DNA of 64,000 nucleotides from an uncultured Paracoccaceae bacterium. GTDB taxonomy: Bacteria > Pseudomonadota > Alphaproteobacteria > Rhodobacterales > Rhodobacteraceae. The notes below the pieces were generated by a model. The model did not search any database. It had not been told where the DNA came from and was given only the letters and a program-made list of their open reading frames with translations. The DNA lies in the NCBI GenBank assembly GCA_951812305.1, contig CATOSB010000011.1, positions 186,001 to 250,000 on the forward strand, given 5' to 3'. How positions within the stretch are numbered: position 1 is the first letter of the stretch; the number at the start of each line of letters is the position of its first letter. Shown piece by piece: positions 35,259 through 44,677 of the stretch. Both the position numbers and the translations under genes were made by a program.

Positions 35259-36968
35259 ATGGCGAAAACAGATGGTAACCTGACCGCAGGCGGCGCCATT
35301 TTTGGCAAGCTGAAGGCACTTGGCGTCGATTACGTCTTCGCAAACTCGGGCACGGACTTCCCGCCAATCATCGAGGGCTTAATCGAGGCCCGCGAGGCCG
35401 GCGTAGACCTTCCCACGGCGATCACGGTTCCACATGAGCACGTCGCCGTTGGCATGGCACACGGGTTTTACCAGATGTCGGGCCGCGCGCAGGCGGTGAT
35501 GCTACACACCAATGTCGGACTTTCAAACGGTGCAACGGGCGTTATTAACGCCGCCTGCGATCAGGTGCCGATGTTTGTGATGTCGGGGCGGACTCCGGTC
35601 GCCGAAGGTGGGCGATTTGGCGCGCGTACGGTTCCAATCGGCTGGGGACAGGAAATGTACGACCAGACCGCGCTGGTCCGCGAGGCTTGCAAATGGGACT
35701 ACGAATTGCGCTTTGCCGATCAGGTGTCTGACGTTCTGGATCGCGGCTGGTCAATTGCGAATTCCACGCCGAAGGGGCCGGTTTACCTTAGCCTGCCACG
35801 CGAAGTGTTGTGTGAAACCTGCCCGCCCGGCGGGCTGGATGCGCCTTCCACAATGCAATCTGTTGAAGGCGGGCCAAATGTATCCGCGTTGGCGCAGGCA
35901 GCGGAATTGCTCGCGAATGCTGAGCGGCCTTTGATCATTGCCCAACGTGGGGCCAGCGCGCCGGATGTTTTCACGGCACTGACCGCCTTTGTCGAGGATT
36001 GGGCGATTCCGGTGTCGCATTACTGGGCCAACCAGATATCCATTTCCATGTCGAGCCCTTGCCATGTGGCTTGGCAGGCCGAAGATCTTTTGAAAGAGGC
36101 CGATGTGGTTCTGGTTATCGACGCATTGGCACCATGGTGGCCGGACAGAGCCGCGCCGCCGAGCGACGCCAAAGTGATTCAACTTGGTCCTGACCCATTG
36201 TTTGCGCGGTTGTCCCCGATGCGCAGTTTCCCTGCGGATGTCGCGTTGGGAGGCGATACATCTGGCGTTTTGCGCGCATTGATGTCTGCCGTTGACGCCC
36301 ACCCGAAAGACACGGTTCAAGTTGAAAAGCGACGTGACCGCATTGCCGGTATTTCTGCGAAAGAACGTGCGCGGGTAATCGAGGAGGCGAAGGCCGGATG
36401 CCGCGCACCGATGACCAAGGAATGGGTGTCCCATTGTCTGGGTCAGGCCATAAAAGGGCAGAAGGCGAGCGTGTTTCACGAACTCGGCTGCCCACTCCCA
36501 CCTTTGCAACTGGACGACCACAAAAGCTATTTTCAGGAACCGCACTCCGGCGGCCTTGGCTGGGGTCTTCCCGCCGCAATTGGCGCGCAACTGGCTGAGC
36601 CGGACAGGTTGATTTTCGCAACCATCGGCGACGGCAGTTACATGTTCGCGAACCCCACCGTGTGCCATCAGGTATGTGAAGCGTTGGGCTTGCCGGTCAT
36701 CACGCTGGTCCTGAACAACGAAGAATGGGGCGCGGTGCGAAAATCAGTCGAGGGGCTTTATAAGGGTGGGCGCGCGGCGAAGTCGAACGATGTGCCGCTT
36801 ACATCGCTCCGGCCCAGTCCGGATTTTACGAAAACCGCCGCAGCCAGCCGCGCGTATACCGAGACGGTTACCGAAGGCGCGGATCTGCCGGTCGCGCTTG
36901 AACGGGCCATCTCAGTGGCTCGCGGCGAACGGCGGCAGGTGTTACTGAACATTGCTATCGCACGTTAG
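35259..36968 (+). CDS. Thiamine-diphosphate-dependent enzyme, acetolactate-synthase-like
   Basis: 569 residues from ATG at 35259 (GAGGG upstream). The N-terminal pyrimidine-binding domain has the catalytic Glu in TVPHEHVAVGMAHG; the C-terminal ThDP/Mg motif is IGDGSYMFANPTVCHQVCE. It aligns in general with large subunits of acetolactate synthase, but lacks obvious valine-pathway context (no small subunit, no ilvC) and has the divergent PLPPLQLDDHKSYFQEPHSG region. A decarboxylase or carboligase with unknown substrate. Confidence 0.85.
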   Translation: MAKTDGNLTAGGAIFGKLKALGVDYVFANSGTDFPPIIEGLIEAREAGVDLPTAITVPHEHVAVGMAHGFYQMSGRAQAVMLHTNVGLSNGATGVINAACDQVPMFVMSGRTPVAEGGRFGARTVPIGWGQEMYDQTALVREACKWDYELRFADQVSDVLDRGWSIANSTPKGPVYLSLPREVLCETCPPGGLDAPSTMQSVEGGPNVSALAQAAELLANAERPLIIAQRGASAPDVFTALTAFVEDWAIPVSHYWANQISISMSSPCHVAWQAEDLLKEADVVLVIDALAPWWPDRAAPPSDAKVIQLGPDPLFARLSPMRSFPADVALGGDTSGVLRALMSAVDAHPKDTVQVEKRRDRIAGISAKERARVIEEAKAGCRAPMTKEWVSHCLGQAIKGQKASVFHELGCPLPPLQLDDHKSYFQEPHSGGLGWGLPAAIGAQLAEPDRLIFATIGDGSYMFANPTVCHQVCEALGLPVITLVLNNEEWGAVRKSVEGLYKGGRAAKSNDVPLTSLRPSPDFTKTAAASRAYTETVTEGADLPVALERAISVARGERRQVLLNIAIAR

Positions 36969-37019
36969 GCGCGCGATTTCACGGTGGCAGCGCCTTAATT
37001 CTTGATGTGAGCCGCCGGG

Positions 37020-37260
37020 TTTGGCCTGAAGCGGACATTCGCAAATAACGATAAAAGACGCGCGATTGCCTGCCCGTGGGATGGCGATCAAACATTTCAA
37101 TTTGCCAATTTATCCAAGCCAAGTCCGTGCGTGTTCAAAAGCTCGCACCCAGCCTCACCAAATCGCCAGCCCGTGCGGACGGGCAGGCGATCGCGCGGCG
37201 GCCCAAGGGGCCTTGACTCCGCGCGCGGGTGCAAGCCACCAACGTCCGCTCCAGGCCAAA
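37020..37260. repeat. Long-hairpin repeat family, copy C (most complete, with 20-bp inverted ends)
   Basis: Terminal inverted repeats TTTGGCCTGAAGCGGACATT (37020-37039) and AACGTCCGCTCCAGGCCAAA (37241-37260) match at 18 of 20 positions. Inside, GCGATTGCCTGCCCGT (37062-37077) pairs over 16 bp, one of them G-T, with ACGGGCAGGCGATCGC (37179-37194), and TGGCGAT (37082-37088) with ATCGCCA (37162-37168). A second hairpin CGCGGCGGCCC ... GGGGCCTT ... CCGCGCG follows. It fills the convergent gap 36969-37292. Confidence 0.85.
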
Positions 37261-37292
37261 AACGATGTTCCCGAGTGATCTCCCAACCAGCG

Positions 37293-38666
37293 TTAGCCGC
37301 CCAACACGGATCGCACGGCCGCTCCGGTCTTTGCCGCGACCTCATCTGCTTCTGCTGTGGTTAGGCAAAACGGCGGCGCAAAGCCAAGAATGTCGCCCTG
37401 CGGCATGGCCCGCGCGATGACGCCGTTTTCAAGCAAAGTCGCGGCAATGCGCGGCCCGATCTTGTCCCCGGGGTCGAAGAATTTGCACCTCTCGCGGTCG
37501 GCCACAAATTCCACCGCCGCCAGCATGCCCTCACCTCGGATATCCCCGACATTGGGGTGACCGCCGAGCGTATCCTTCAGCGCAGCATTCAGATAGGCGC
37601 CAACGTCACCTGCATTCGCCACCAACTGCAAATCGTCAATCAACCTTAGATTGGCGACTCCCGCCGCTGCCCCGACCGGATGCGCAGAATAAGTCCAGCC
37701 ATGCCCGATCAGCCCGTTTTCATCCGCCCCCTGTTCCAGCACACTCCAGATTTTGTCGGAGACAATAGACCCCGACAGCGGCGCATAGGCAGAGGTCAGT
37801 CCCTTGGCGATGGTGATGATGTCGGGCCGGATGCCGTAATGGTCAGAACCGAACATTGTGCCAAGTCGTCCGAAACCAGTGACGACTTCGTCCGCGATCA
37901 GCAGTATATCATGGCGATCCAGAACCTCCTGAATGGCCGCCCAGTATCCATTCGGCGGCGGCACGATGCCGCCCGTGCCAAGAACCGGCTCGCCGATAAA
38001 GGCCGCGATGGTGTCGGCGCCTTCACGCTCGATCAGCTCCTCAAGTTCTGCCGCGCACCACGCCGAAAATGCCTCTTCGCTCATGGCGCGGTTCTGACGG
38101 CGGAAATAATAGGGTGCCTCGGTATGGATCACCTGCGCCAGGGGCAAATCGAATTTCCTGTGGAACAAATCCAGCCCGGTCAACGAACCCGTCATCAGCC
38201 CCGAGCCGTGATAACCCCGCCAGCGCGAAATGATCTTCTTTTTCTCCGGCCGACCGAGGATGTTGTTGTAATACCAGACAAGTTTCACATTGGTTTCATT
38301 TGCATCCGACCCCGACAGGCCAAAATAAACCTTCGACATGTGATCCGGCGCACGATCCAGCACCATTTTGGCAAGCGTGATTGACGCTTCGGTGCCGTGG
38401 CCGACATAAGAATGGTAATAAGCCAGTTCGCGGGCCTGATCGGCAATCGCCTCGGCAATTTCAGGGCGGCCATAGCCAACATTGACGCAATAAAGCCCGG
38501 CAAAGGCATCAAGCAAACGGTTTCCATCACGATCCTCGATATGGCAGCCGCTGCCGCCTGTGACGATACGGCTCGGGCTTTCGCCACGGGCGTGTTGCGC
38601 CAGATGGGTAGAAGGGTGGAAAAAGTGTTCGCGGTCCCAGGCGTCGAGCTGGTCGTTTCTGAGCAT
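37293..38666 (-). CDS. Class III PLP aminotransferase
   Basis: 457 residues. The PLP lysine is in DIITIAKGLTSAYAPLSG, the Asp in LLIADEVVTGFGRLG, and VYFGLSGSDANETNVKLVWY is the class III signature. The group includes omega-amino-acid:pyruvate, taurine:pyruvate and polyamine aminotransferases. The start has GAGGTGAG upstream. The substrate cannot be fixed from sequence alone; there are no taurine or polyamine genes beside it. Confidence 0.87.
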   Translation of the reverse strand: MLRNDQLDAWDREHFFHPSTHLAQHARGESPSRIVTGGSGCHIEDRDGNRLLDAFAGLYCVNVGYGRPEIAEAIADQARELAYYHSYVGHGTEASITLAKMVLDRAPDHMSKVYFGLSGSDANETNVKLVWYYNNILGRPEKKKIISRWRGYHGSGLMTGSLTGLDLFHRKFDLPLAQVIHTEAPYYFRRQNRAMSEEAFSAWCAAELEELIEREGADTIAAFIGEPVLGTGGIVPPPNGYWAAIQEVLDRHDILLIADEVVTGFGRLGTMFGSDHYGIRPDIITIAKGLTSAYAPLSGSIVSDKIWSVLEQGADENGLIGHGWTYSAHPVGAAAGVANLRLIDDLQLVANAGDVGAYLNAALKDTLGGHPNVGDIRGEGMLAAVEFVADRERCKFFDPGDKIGPRIAATLLENGVIARAMPQGDILGFAPPFCLTTAEADEVAAKTGAAVRSVLGG

Positions 38667-38986
38667 GGCTCACCTCAATCTTTCGGGGCGGGCGCGCCGC
38701 CGGTGTCAGACGTTTCGGGGAGCCGGGCGCGCAACTTGCGGGACGACTCCGCGCACCCGACAGCAGCGCGCAATGCCTTTATTGCCGGGATATTTGTAAG
38801 GTAGGGGCTTTCGCGGAGATTGAAAAGCCACAGTGATGGTGTGTCTGATTTGAATATCTATCATGAACTGGAATGGCGTTGAATGGCCGCTTTCGGACCA
38901 TCAGTCGTCTTCCTCGGACGGTGGGAAAATTCCGCGACCTTGTCATAAAGGGCCGCCGAACCCGGCCCCGGCAAACGCCGGCATTC
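38667..38986. other. 320-bp intergenic region between same-strand genes
   Basis: Between the aroC stop and the aminotransferase start. I see no convincing gene and no copy of the dispersed repeats. A small CCGGC-aaac-GCCGG stem (38968-38981) just past aroC could be part of a weak terminator. The aminotransferase promoter should be in the half nearer 38667. Confidence 0.4.
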
Positions 38987-40090
38987 CTAGCCAATAGGCC
39001 CACGCACCCCAGCTGTCTGACCGCGATCCAAAAGCAGGTGATCAAGGATCACACAGGCCATCATCGCCTCACCCACGGGTACGGCGCGAATGCCGACGCA
39101 AGGGTCGTGGCGGCCCTTGGTAACAATCTCTGTCGGTTCACCCGATTTGGTGATCGTCTTGCGTGGGGTGAGGATCGAGCTGGTCGGTTTCACGGCGAAG
39201 CGGACGACGACGTCCTGACCGGAAGAAATGCCGCCAAGAATGCCACCGGCGTGGTTCGAATTGAATTCCGGCTTTCCGTCAGTGCCCATATTGATTTCGT
39301 CGGCGTTGGCGGATCCGGTTAGCGCGGCAGCTGCAAACCCGTCGCCAATTTCCACGCCCTTAACCGCGTTGATCGACATCATCGCGGCGGCCAGATCTGT
39401 GTCGAGCTTGGCATAGATCGGGGCACCAAGACCGGCAGGAACGCCGCGCGCGACAACCTCTATCACCGCGCCAGCGCTATCGCCGGATTTGCGCAGACCA
39501 TCGAGGTACTCTGCCCAGTCGGCGGCGGCCTTTGCATCCGGGGTCCAGAAGGGGTTATGCCCGATCTGGTCCCAATCGAAACGGTCACGGTCGATCCCAT
39601 ACGGGCCCATCTGAACCATGTAGCCGGTGATTTTGAATCCGGGCACAAGTACGTTCAACGCTGCCCGTGCCACGCCGCCAGCTGCCACCCGCGCGGCGGT
39701 TTCGCGTGCGGAGGACCGGCCGCCGCCCCGATAATCTCGGATCCCGTATTTCTGCCAATAGGTGATGTCTGCATGGCCGGGGCGGAACTTTTCGGCGATG
39801 TCGCCGTAATCCTTCGACCGCTGATCGGTGTTCAGGATTTCCAGATGGATCGGCGTGCCGGTGGTTTGCCCCTCAAAGACACCCGACATGATCTTCACCT
39901 CGTCAGCTTCGCGCCGCTGAGTGGTGAACTTGTTCTGCCCCGGTTTGCGCCGGTCCAGCCATTGCTGGATCATCGCCTCGTCAACCGCCACACCCGGCGG
40001 GCAGCCATCGATAACGGCACCCAACCCCGGCCCGTGGCTTTCGCCCCAGGTGGTCACGCGGAAGAGATGGCCGAAGCTGTTCATGCTCAT
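38987..40090 (-). CDS. aroC: Chorismate synthase
   Basis: 367 residues from ATG at 40090, with AAGGAG upstream. The three conserved blocks are seen: FRVTTWGESHGPGLGAVIDG, DYRGGGRSSARETAARVAAG and GRHDPCVGIRAVPVGEAMMA. It is the FMN-dependent last step of the shikimate pathway. The open frame extends far upstream, over the opposite thiB start, but that part has no similarity. Confidence 0.97.
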   Translation of the reverse strand: MSMNSFGHLFRVTTWGESHGPGLGAVIDGCPPGVAVDEAMIQQWLDRRKPGQNKFTTQRREADEVKIMSGVFEGQTTGTPIHLEILNTDQRSKDYGDIAEKFRPGHADITYWQKYGIRDYRGGGRSSARETAARVAAGGVARAALNVLVPGFKITGYMVQMGPYGIDRDRFDWDQIGHNPFWTPDAKAAADWAEYLDGLRKSGDSAGAVIEVVARGVPAGLGAPIYAKLDTDLAAAMMSINAVKGVEIGDGFAAAALTGSANADEINMGTDGKPEFNSNHAGGILGGISSGQDVVVRFAVKPTSSILTPRKTITKSGEPTEIVTKGRHDPCVGIRAVPVGEAMMACVILDHLLLDRGQTAGVRGPIG

Positions 40091-40182
40091 TAACGGGAAC
40101 TCCTTGCGCGTGGGCATAGCCATGTGATTGCTGAAATTCCACATCTTTCTTGCGCTTACGCCCGGCGGGCCGTATGAAAACC

Positions 40183-40277
40183 CCACCTCGGGGTGCCTCG
40201 CTGAAATGCGATGCTGAGAAGCCAGACGCGCGAACCCGTTGAACCTGAACCGGCTAACACCGGCGGAGGGAAGGTGA
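40183..40277 (+). promoter_or_regulatory. TPP (THI-box) riboswitch
   Basis: Contains the thi-box elements in order: CTCGGGGTGCC (~40188), GATGCTGAGAAG (~40210), ACCCGTTGAACCTGAACCGG (~40234) and CTAACACCGGCGGAGGGAAG (~40254), closed by a CACC/GGTG P1 stem. It stands 48 bp before thiB and should turn off the thiamine transporter when TPP is plentiful. Confidence 0.95.
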
Positions 40278-40324
40278 AGCCATCGAACTTCATCCCAGCC
40301 CATCCGTCGCATTGGAGGATTATG

Positions 40325-41317
40325 ATGCGACTTTTGACATATTCGGGTCTTTTGGCCCTTGCCGCGATGCCGTCGACAGCACTGGACAAGCCTGTCTTGC
40401 AGGTGATGACCTATGACAGTTTCGTTTCCGACTGGGGGCCGGGCCCCGCGGTTGAAGCGGCGTTTGAAGCGACCTGTGACTGCGATCTGGAATTCGTGGC
40501 GGCAGGCGATGGCGCCGCGATTCTGGCGCGGCTGCAACTGGAAGGGCAGCGAAGCGATGCCGACGTTGTTTTGGGACTTGATACGAATCTGACTGCGGCG
40601 GCTAAGGCGTCGGGCCTGTTCGCGCCGCATGGGCAAGGCGATGTTGAGACGAATGTACCCAATGGCTGGAGCGACGATACATTCCTGCCCTATGACTGGG
40701 GGTATTTCGCATTCGTCTACGACAAAACGCGGCTAGATACGGTGCCCGCGAATTTCGACGATCTTGCAAACAGCGATCTGAAGATCGTCATTCAGGATCC
40801 CCGCTCTTCCACGCCCGGTTTGGGGCTGATGTTGTGGGTCGACAGCGTTTATGGCGACGCGGCAGGGGAGATGTGGGCATCTCTTTCGGAAAACGTTTTG
40901 ACGGTCACCAAGGGCTGGTCAGAAGCTTATGGCCTGTTTCTGGAAGGCGAGGCGGATATGGTCCTGTCTTACACCACATCGCCTGCCTATCACCTGATCG
41001 CCGAGAGCGACGATACCAAGGCAGCAGCGGCGTTTGAGGAAGGCCATTACATGCAGATCGAGGTTGCCGGGAAACTGGTCAGCACCGATCAGCCAGAACT
41101 GGCGGATCGGTTTCTTGCCTTCATGCTGTCAGATGCTTTCCAGTCGATCATCCCAACGACAAACTGGATGTACCCGGCGGCGACACCAGCGGGTGGTTTG
41201 CCGGAAGGCTTTGAAACACTGATCACACCGGCGAAATCGCTGATCCTGACTGCGGAAGAGGCGCAGGCGGCACGCGATCCCGCGTTGGAAAAATGGCTGG
41301 CCGGTCTCAGCCAATAG
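40325..41317 (+). CDS. thiB: Thiamine ABC transporter, substrate-binding protein
   Basis: 330 residues with signal peptide MRLLTYSGLLALAAMPSTA. The body has the ThiB/TbpA features VMTYDSFVSDWGPGPAVEAAF, LPYDWGYFAFVYDKTRL and TNWMYPAATPAGGLPEGFET. Two ATGs are adjacent (40322, 40325); the second has better spacing from GGAGG at 40314-40318. It is under the TPP riboswitch and overlaps thiP. Confidence 0.95.
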   Translation: MRLLTYSGLLALAAMPSTALDKPVLQVMTYDSFVSDWGPGPAVEAAFEATCDCDLEFVAAGDGAAILARLQLEGQRSDADVVLGLDTNLTAAAKASGLFAPHGQGDVETNVPNGWSDDTFLPYDWGYFAFVYDKTRLDTVPANFDDLANSDLKIVIQDPRSSTPGLGLMLWVDSVYGDAAGEMWASLSENVLTVTKGWSEAYGLFLEGEADMVLSYTTSPAYHLIAESDDTKAAAAFEEGHYMQIEVAGKLVSTDQPELADRFLAFMLSDAFQSIIPTTNWMYPAATPAGGLPEGFETLITPAKSLILTAEEAQAARDPALEKWLAGLSQ

Positions 41318-42858
41318 CCAGATGGCCCGGTGTCGTTGCGGCGGCGCTGGTTCTGTTTCTGGTCTTCGGCACGTTGGGCGCGGTGGCGTTTCGGGCCGAT
41401 GGCGCAGCAGGACTGGGAGCAGGCGACTGGGCGGCGATAAGGTTCACGCTTGTGCAGGCGGTGTTGTCGGCGATGATTTCGGTCGGCCTGGCCGTGCCAC
41501 TGGCACGCGCCCTTGCGCGGCGGCGTTTTCGCGGGCGCGGCATACTGGTCACGCTACTGGGCGCGCCCTTCATCCTGCCGGTGATCGTGGCGGTGCTGGG
41601 GCTTTTGGCGATTTTCGGGCGCAACGGCGTGTTGAGCCAGATGCTGGAGGCTGTGGGTCTGCCGCCGGTGTCGATCTATGGGTTGCACGGGGTTGTATTG
41701 GCGCATGTGTTCTTCAACCTGCCGCTGGCAACACGGCTGATCCTGCAGGGGTGGCTGTCGATCCCGGCAGAAAGGTTCCGGCTGGCCGCATCCCTGCGCT
41801 TTGGGCCCGGCGCGGTGCTGCGGCATCTGGAATGGCCGATGTTGCGGGCGGTCTTGCCTGGGGTGTTTCTGGTCGTCTTTCTGATCTGCACGACGAGTTT
41901 TGCGGTGGCACTGACTTTGGGCGGCGGGCCGCGCGCGACGACAGTGGAACTGGCAATCTATCAGGCGTTCCGGTTCGACTTCGATCTGGGTAAGGCGGCG
42001 TTGCTGGGGCTGGTACAACTCGCCATCGGCGGCGGCGCAGCTTTGCTGGCGTTCAGGTTTGCGTCATTGGGCGTCGCAGGACCGGGGTTGGATCGGGCGA
42101 ATATTGCGTGGCCGGGCGCAAAAGGGGCCGCGCGGTTGGTCGACGCGGTTTGGATTGCGGCGCCGGCGCTGTTCCTGCTGGCACCGCTGGTGATGGTGGT
42201 GATTGGTGGTGCGGCGGCGGTTTTGAACTTGCCGGGCGTCGTTTTCGCCGCGCTTGGGCGGTCAGTTTTGGTTGCGCTGGCATCGACGGCTTTGACGCTC
42301 TGCCTCTCGGTTTCCATCGCACTGTTGTCGGTCTCTTTGCGTGGCAAGGGCGCTATGGTGGTCAATGGAATCGGGGTGTTGAGCATTGTGGCCTCGCCGC
42401 TGGTAATCGGGACAGGGCTGTTCATTGTGCTGTTCCCGTTCGTGAACCCGACCGCACTGGCACTTCCGATCACAGCGCTGGTGAATGCGCTGATGGCGCT
42501 GCCGTTTGCCGTGCGTGCGGTGACGCCGGAACTGGCGCAAGTGGAGGCGGATTTCGGGCGACTGGCAACGAGCTTGCGGCTGACAGGGTGGGCGCGGTTT
42601 CGAATTGCCATTCTGCCGAGGTTACGCAGGCCGTTGGGGTTTGCGGGCGGATTGGCGGCGGCGTTGTCGATGGGGGATCTGGGCGTTGTGGCGATGTTTG
42701 CCGATCCGGATCGCGCGACATTGCCGTTGCAGCTTTATCGCTTGATGGCGCGGTATCGGATGGAGGATGCGGCTGGGGCGGCATTGCTGTTGTTGATCGC
42801 GTCACTGGTGATCTTTTGGGCTTTTGACCGCGGAGGGCGCGTAAATGCTGACGCTTGA
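41293..42858 (+). CDS. thiP: Thiamine ABC transporter permease
   Basis: 521 residues with about twelve membrane segments in two homologous halves, as in ThiP, each with an EAA-like loop (PAERFRLAASLRFGPGAVLRH and the region VEADFGRLATSLRLTGWARF). The ATG at 41293 overlaps the end of thiB by 25 bases in another frame. The 3' end overlaps thiQ by 14 bases. Forms the membrane channel with ThiQ. Confidence 0.93.
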   Translation: MAGRSQPIARWPGVVAAALVLFLVFGTLGAVAFRADGAAGLGAGDWAAIRFTLVQAVLSAMISVGLAVPLARALARRRFRGRGILVTLLGAPFILPVIVAVLGLLAIFGRNGVLSQMLEAVGLPPVSIYGLHGVVLAHVFFNLPLATRLILQGWLSIPAERFRLAASLRFGPGAVLRHLEWPMLRAVLPGVFLVVFLICTTSFAVALTLGGGPRATTVELAIYQAFRFDFDLGKAALLGLVQLAIGGGAALLAFRFASLGVAGPGLDRANIAWPGAKGAARLVDAVWIAAPALFLLAPLVMVVIGGAAAVLNLPGVVFAALGRSVLVALASTALTLCLSVSIALLSVSLRGKGAMVVNGIGVLSIVASPLVIGTGLFIVLFPFVNPTALALPITALVNALMALPFAVRAVTPELAQVEADFGRLATSLRLTGWARFRIAILPRLRRPLGFAGGLAAALSMGDLGVVAMFADPDRATLPLQLYRLMARYRMEDAAGAALLLLIASLVIFWAFDRGGRVNADA

Positions 42859-43537
42859 CAAAGTGTTGATTGCACAGGGTGATTTCCGGCTGCGGGCGGA
42901 TTTCGAGGTCGTGCGGGGCGATCTGGTTGCAGTGATCGGGCCGTCCGGCGCGGGGAAATCGACGCTGCTTTCGGCCATCGCCGGGTTTGTCCAGCCATTG
43001 GAGGGAGGCATTGCTTGGGATGGCGTAGAGTTGACCCGGAATCCGCCAGGAGAGCGACCGGTTTCGATCCTGTTTCAGGACAACAATCTGTTTCCGCATC
43101 TTACGGCAGAGCAGAATGTGGGGTTGGGGATCAGGCCGACGCTGCGACTTTCGAATGACGAGAAACGTGCGGTACATGACGTGCTGCATCGCGTGGGTAT
43201 GACGTCGGTACTGGGTCGGTATCCGCGTGAATTGTCCGGTGGACAGCAAAGCCGGGTGGCGCTGGCGCGGGCGTTGATCCAGCGCAATCCGGTTCTTTTG
43301 CTGGATGAGCCGTTCGCGGCGCTTGGTCCGGCAATGCGGGCGGAAATGCTGGAACTGTTGAAGGAGATCGCGGCGGAGCATGAACTGACGGTTATGATGG
43401 TTACCCATGAGCCGAAAGATGCAGAGCGGTTGAGTGGAAGCGCAGTTTTCGTTGATGCCGGTATCGCGCGCGCGCCTGTCGCGGTGGCGGAGTTGTTCGC
43501 CGACCCGCCCGAGGCGCTGCGGGCCTATCTGGTATGA
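42845..43537 (+). CDS. thiQ: Thiamine ABC transporter ATPase
   Basis: 230 residues. Walker A is GPSGAGKST (~35), the signature LSGGQQSRVALARAL and Walker B VLLLDEPFAALGP. In the D-loop the usual Asp (SALD) reads Gly here (AALG), a small departure. The last gene of thiBPQ; no strong terminator follows directly, and the next 358 bp hold a repeat. Confidence 0.94.
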   Translation: MLTLDKVLIAQGDFRLRADFEVVRGDLVAVIGPSGAGKSTLLSAIAGFVQPLEGGIAWDGVELTRNPPGERPVSILFQDNNLFPHLTAEQNVGLGIRPTLRLSNDEKRAVHDVLHRVGMTSVLGRYPRELSGGQQSRVALARALIQRNPVLLLDEPFAALGPAMRAEMLELLKEIAAEHELTVMMVTHEPKDAERLSGSAVFVDAGIARAPVAVAELFADPPEALRAYLV

Positions 43538-43645
43538 GTGCCCACGAGGGGCAAACGGATTTGAAACGCTTCGAATAACGCATTTCGAAATGCGCTTTCG
43601 CGGTCCCGTGAGCGCTTCTTCGCTTTTTCGGAATCGGGGTCGTGA

Positions 43646-43790
43646 TTGGCCTGAAACGGACCCTCGGTAACCGGCGAGACTCCCCAACTTCGCTAGCGGC
43701 CATCGCCTGCCCGCGGGATGGCGGTGGCCGGGGCGTTGGCGCGCTGTTAACCCGGCATAGTGGCAGGATTGAAAGGCGGAATTAGGCCAA
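43646..43790. repeat. Long-hairpin repeat family, copy D (internally deleted)
   Basis: Ends TTGGCCTGAAACGGA (43646-43660) and GCGGAATTAGGCCAAA (43775-43790) are inverted versions of the terminal motif. The left arm TCGCCTGCCCGCGGGATGGC is joined almost directly to the right flank GGGGCGTTGGCGCGCTGTTA seen in copy B, so the hairpin loop and right arm are missing. Lies in the convergent gap 43538-43895. Confidence 0.7.
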
Positions 43791-43848
43791 AGCCCGCTGG
43801 TCCCGTCTGGCGTTGAACTCTTCGGGAAGGGCGTTGGACCTGTAACGA

Positions 43849-43872
43849 AAACGCGCCCGGAGGGGCGCGTTT
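43849..43872 (-). terminator. Terminator hairpin after petC
   Basis: Perfect 10-bp stem AAACGCGCCC / GGGCGCGTTT with a 4-base loop, 23 bp after the petC stop. There is no long T-run beyond the stem on the minus strand, so strength is uncertain. Confidence 0.6.
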
Positions 43873-43895
43873 CAGGAGCTCATTTTCCGACCGGT

Positions 43896-44663
43896 TTATT
43901 CCGCAGGAGTATCTTTCGCGCGCCGTTTGACCGGCGCCCAGATCTTTTTGTTGGTGAGATACAAAAGCACCGTCAACAAGGCGAGCAGGATCACCGCCGT
44001 CAGGCCTGCTTGCTTGCGCGCCATCATCTTTGGCTCTGCAGCCCACATCAGGAATGCTGACACGTCTTCTGACAGGTGATGCAGGTCGTTGGCATGTGCG
44101 GGTTCGAAATCGACGAAACCATCTTCCATCGGTGGAGCCATCGAAATCCAGCCGCCCGGAAAGGCGGTGTTTTCATAAAGCGTCACGCCAGCTTCTTCCT
44201 TCTCCTTGCCGGTATACCCGGTCAGGATCGAGGCGATGTATTCGGCGCCGCCCATGCCCTTGAAGAACTGGTTTATGCCCAGCCCATAGGGGCCGTGAAA
44301 ACCCGCACGCGCCTTCGCCATAAGGCTGAGATCGGGCGCGCCAACGGCATCGTTTGCCGGGAAGTTGTCGGTTTCCGTCAGATCGAAGTTGTCGGCCGCA
44401 TAGGCACGAACCTGATCTGCGGGCAAGCCAACGCCGCCTTCATCATGCAGCGTGCGGATCGGCACATATTGCAGACCGTGGCAGCCAGCGCAGACTTCGG
44501 TATAGACCTGAAGGCCGCGTTGCAGTTGAAACTGGTCATACGTGCCGAACGGACCTTCGAAGCTGAAGTCGAAGTCTTCGATGTGGCTTTCGCCGCCCGC
44601 CGCGTGCACGGCAGACCCGAGACCCATCACCAAAACGGCAGAAAGGGTGAGTTGCTTGATCAT
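43896..44663 (-). CDS. petC: Cytochrome c1
   Basis: 255 residues with signal peptide (MIKQLTLSAVLVMGLGSAVH, cut near AAG). The haem motif is CAGCH in EVCAGCHGLQYVPIRTL, a Met ligand lies in the C-terminal half (WISMAPPMEDGFVDFEP), and one membrane anchor (~222-240, TAVILLALLTVLLYLTNKKI) ends the protein. It passes electrons from the Rieske protein to cytochrome c. AAGGGA precedes the ATG. Last gene of petABC. Confidence 0.96.
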   Translation of the reverse strand: MIKQLTLSAVLVMGLGSAVHAAGGESHIEDFDFSFEGPFGTYDQFQLQRGLQVYTEVCAGCHGLQYVPIRTLHDEGGVGLPADQVRAYAADNFDLTETDNFPANDAVGAPDLSLMAKARAGFHGPYGLGINQFFKGMGGAEYIASILTGYTGKEKEEAGVTLYENTAFPGGWISMAPPMEDGFVDFEPAHANDLHHLSEDVSAFLMWAAEPKMMARKQAGLTAVILLALLTVLLYLTNKKIWAPVKRRAKDTPAE

Positions 44664-44677
44664 CTTCGTTCCCTTTC

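Noticed and set aside
40091..40636. N-terminal extension of the aroC frame by 182 codons
   Set aside because: It runs antisense through the TPP riboswitch and thiB; no similarity, and the ATG at 40090 has a good ribosome site and the known N-terminus.
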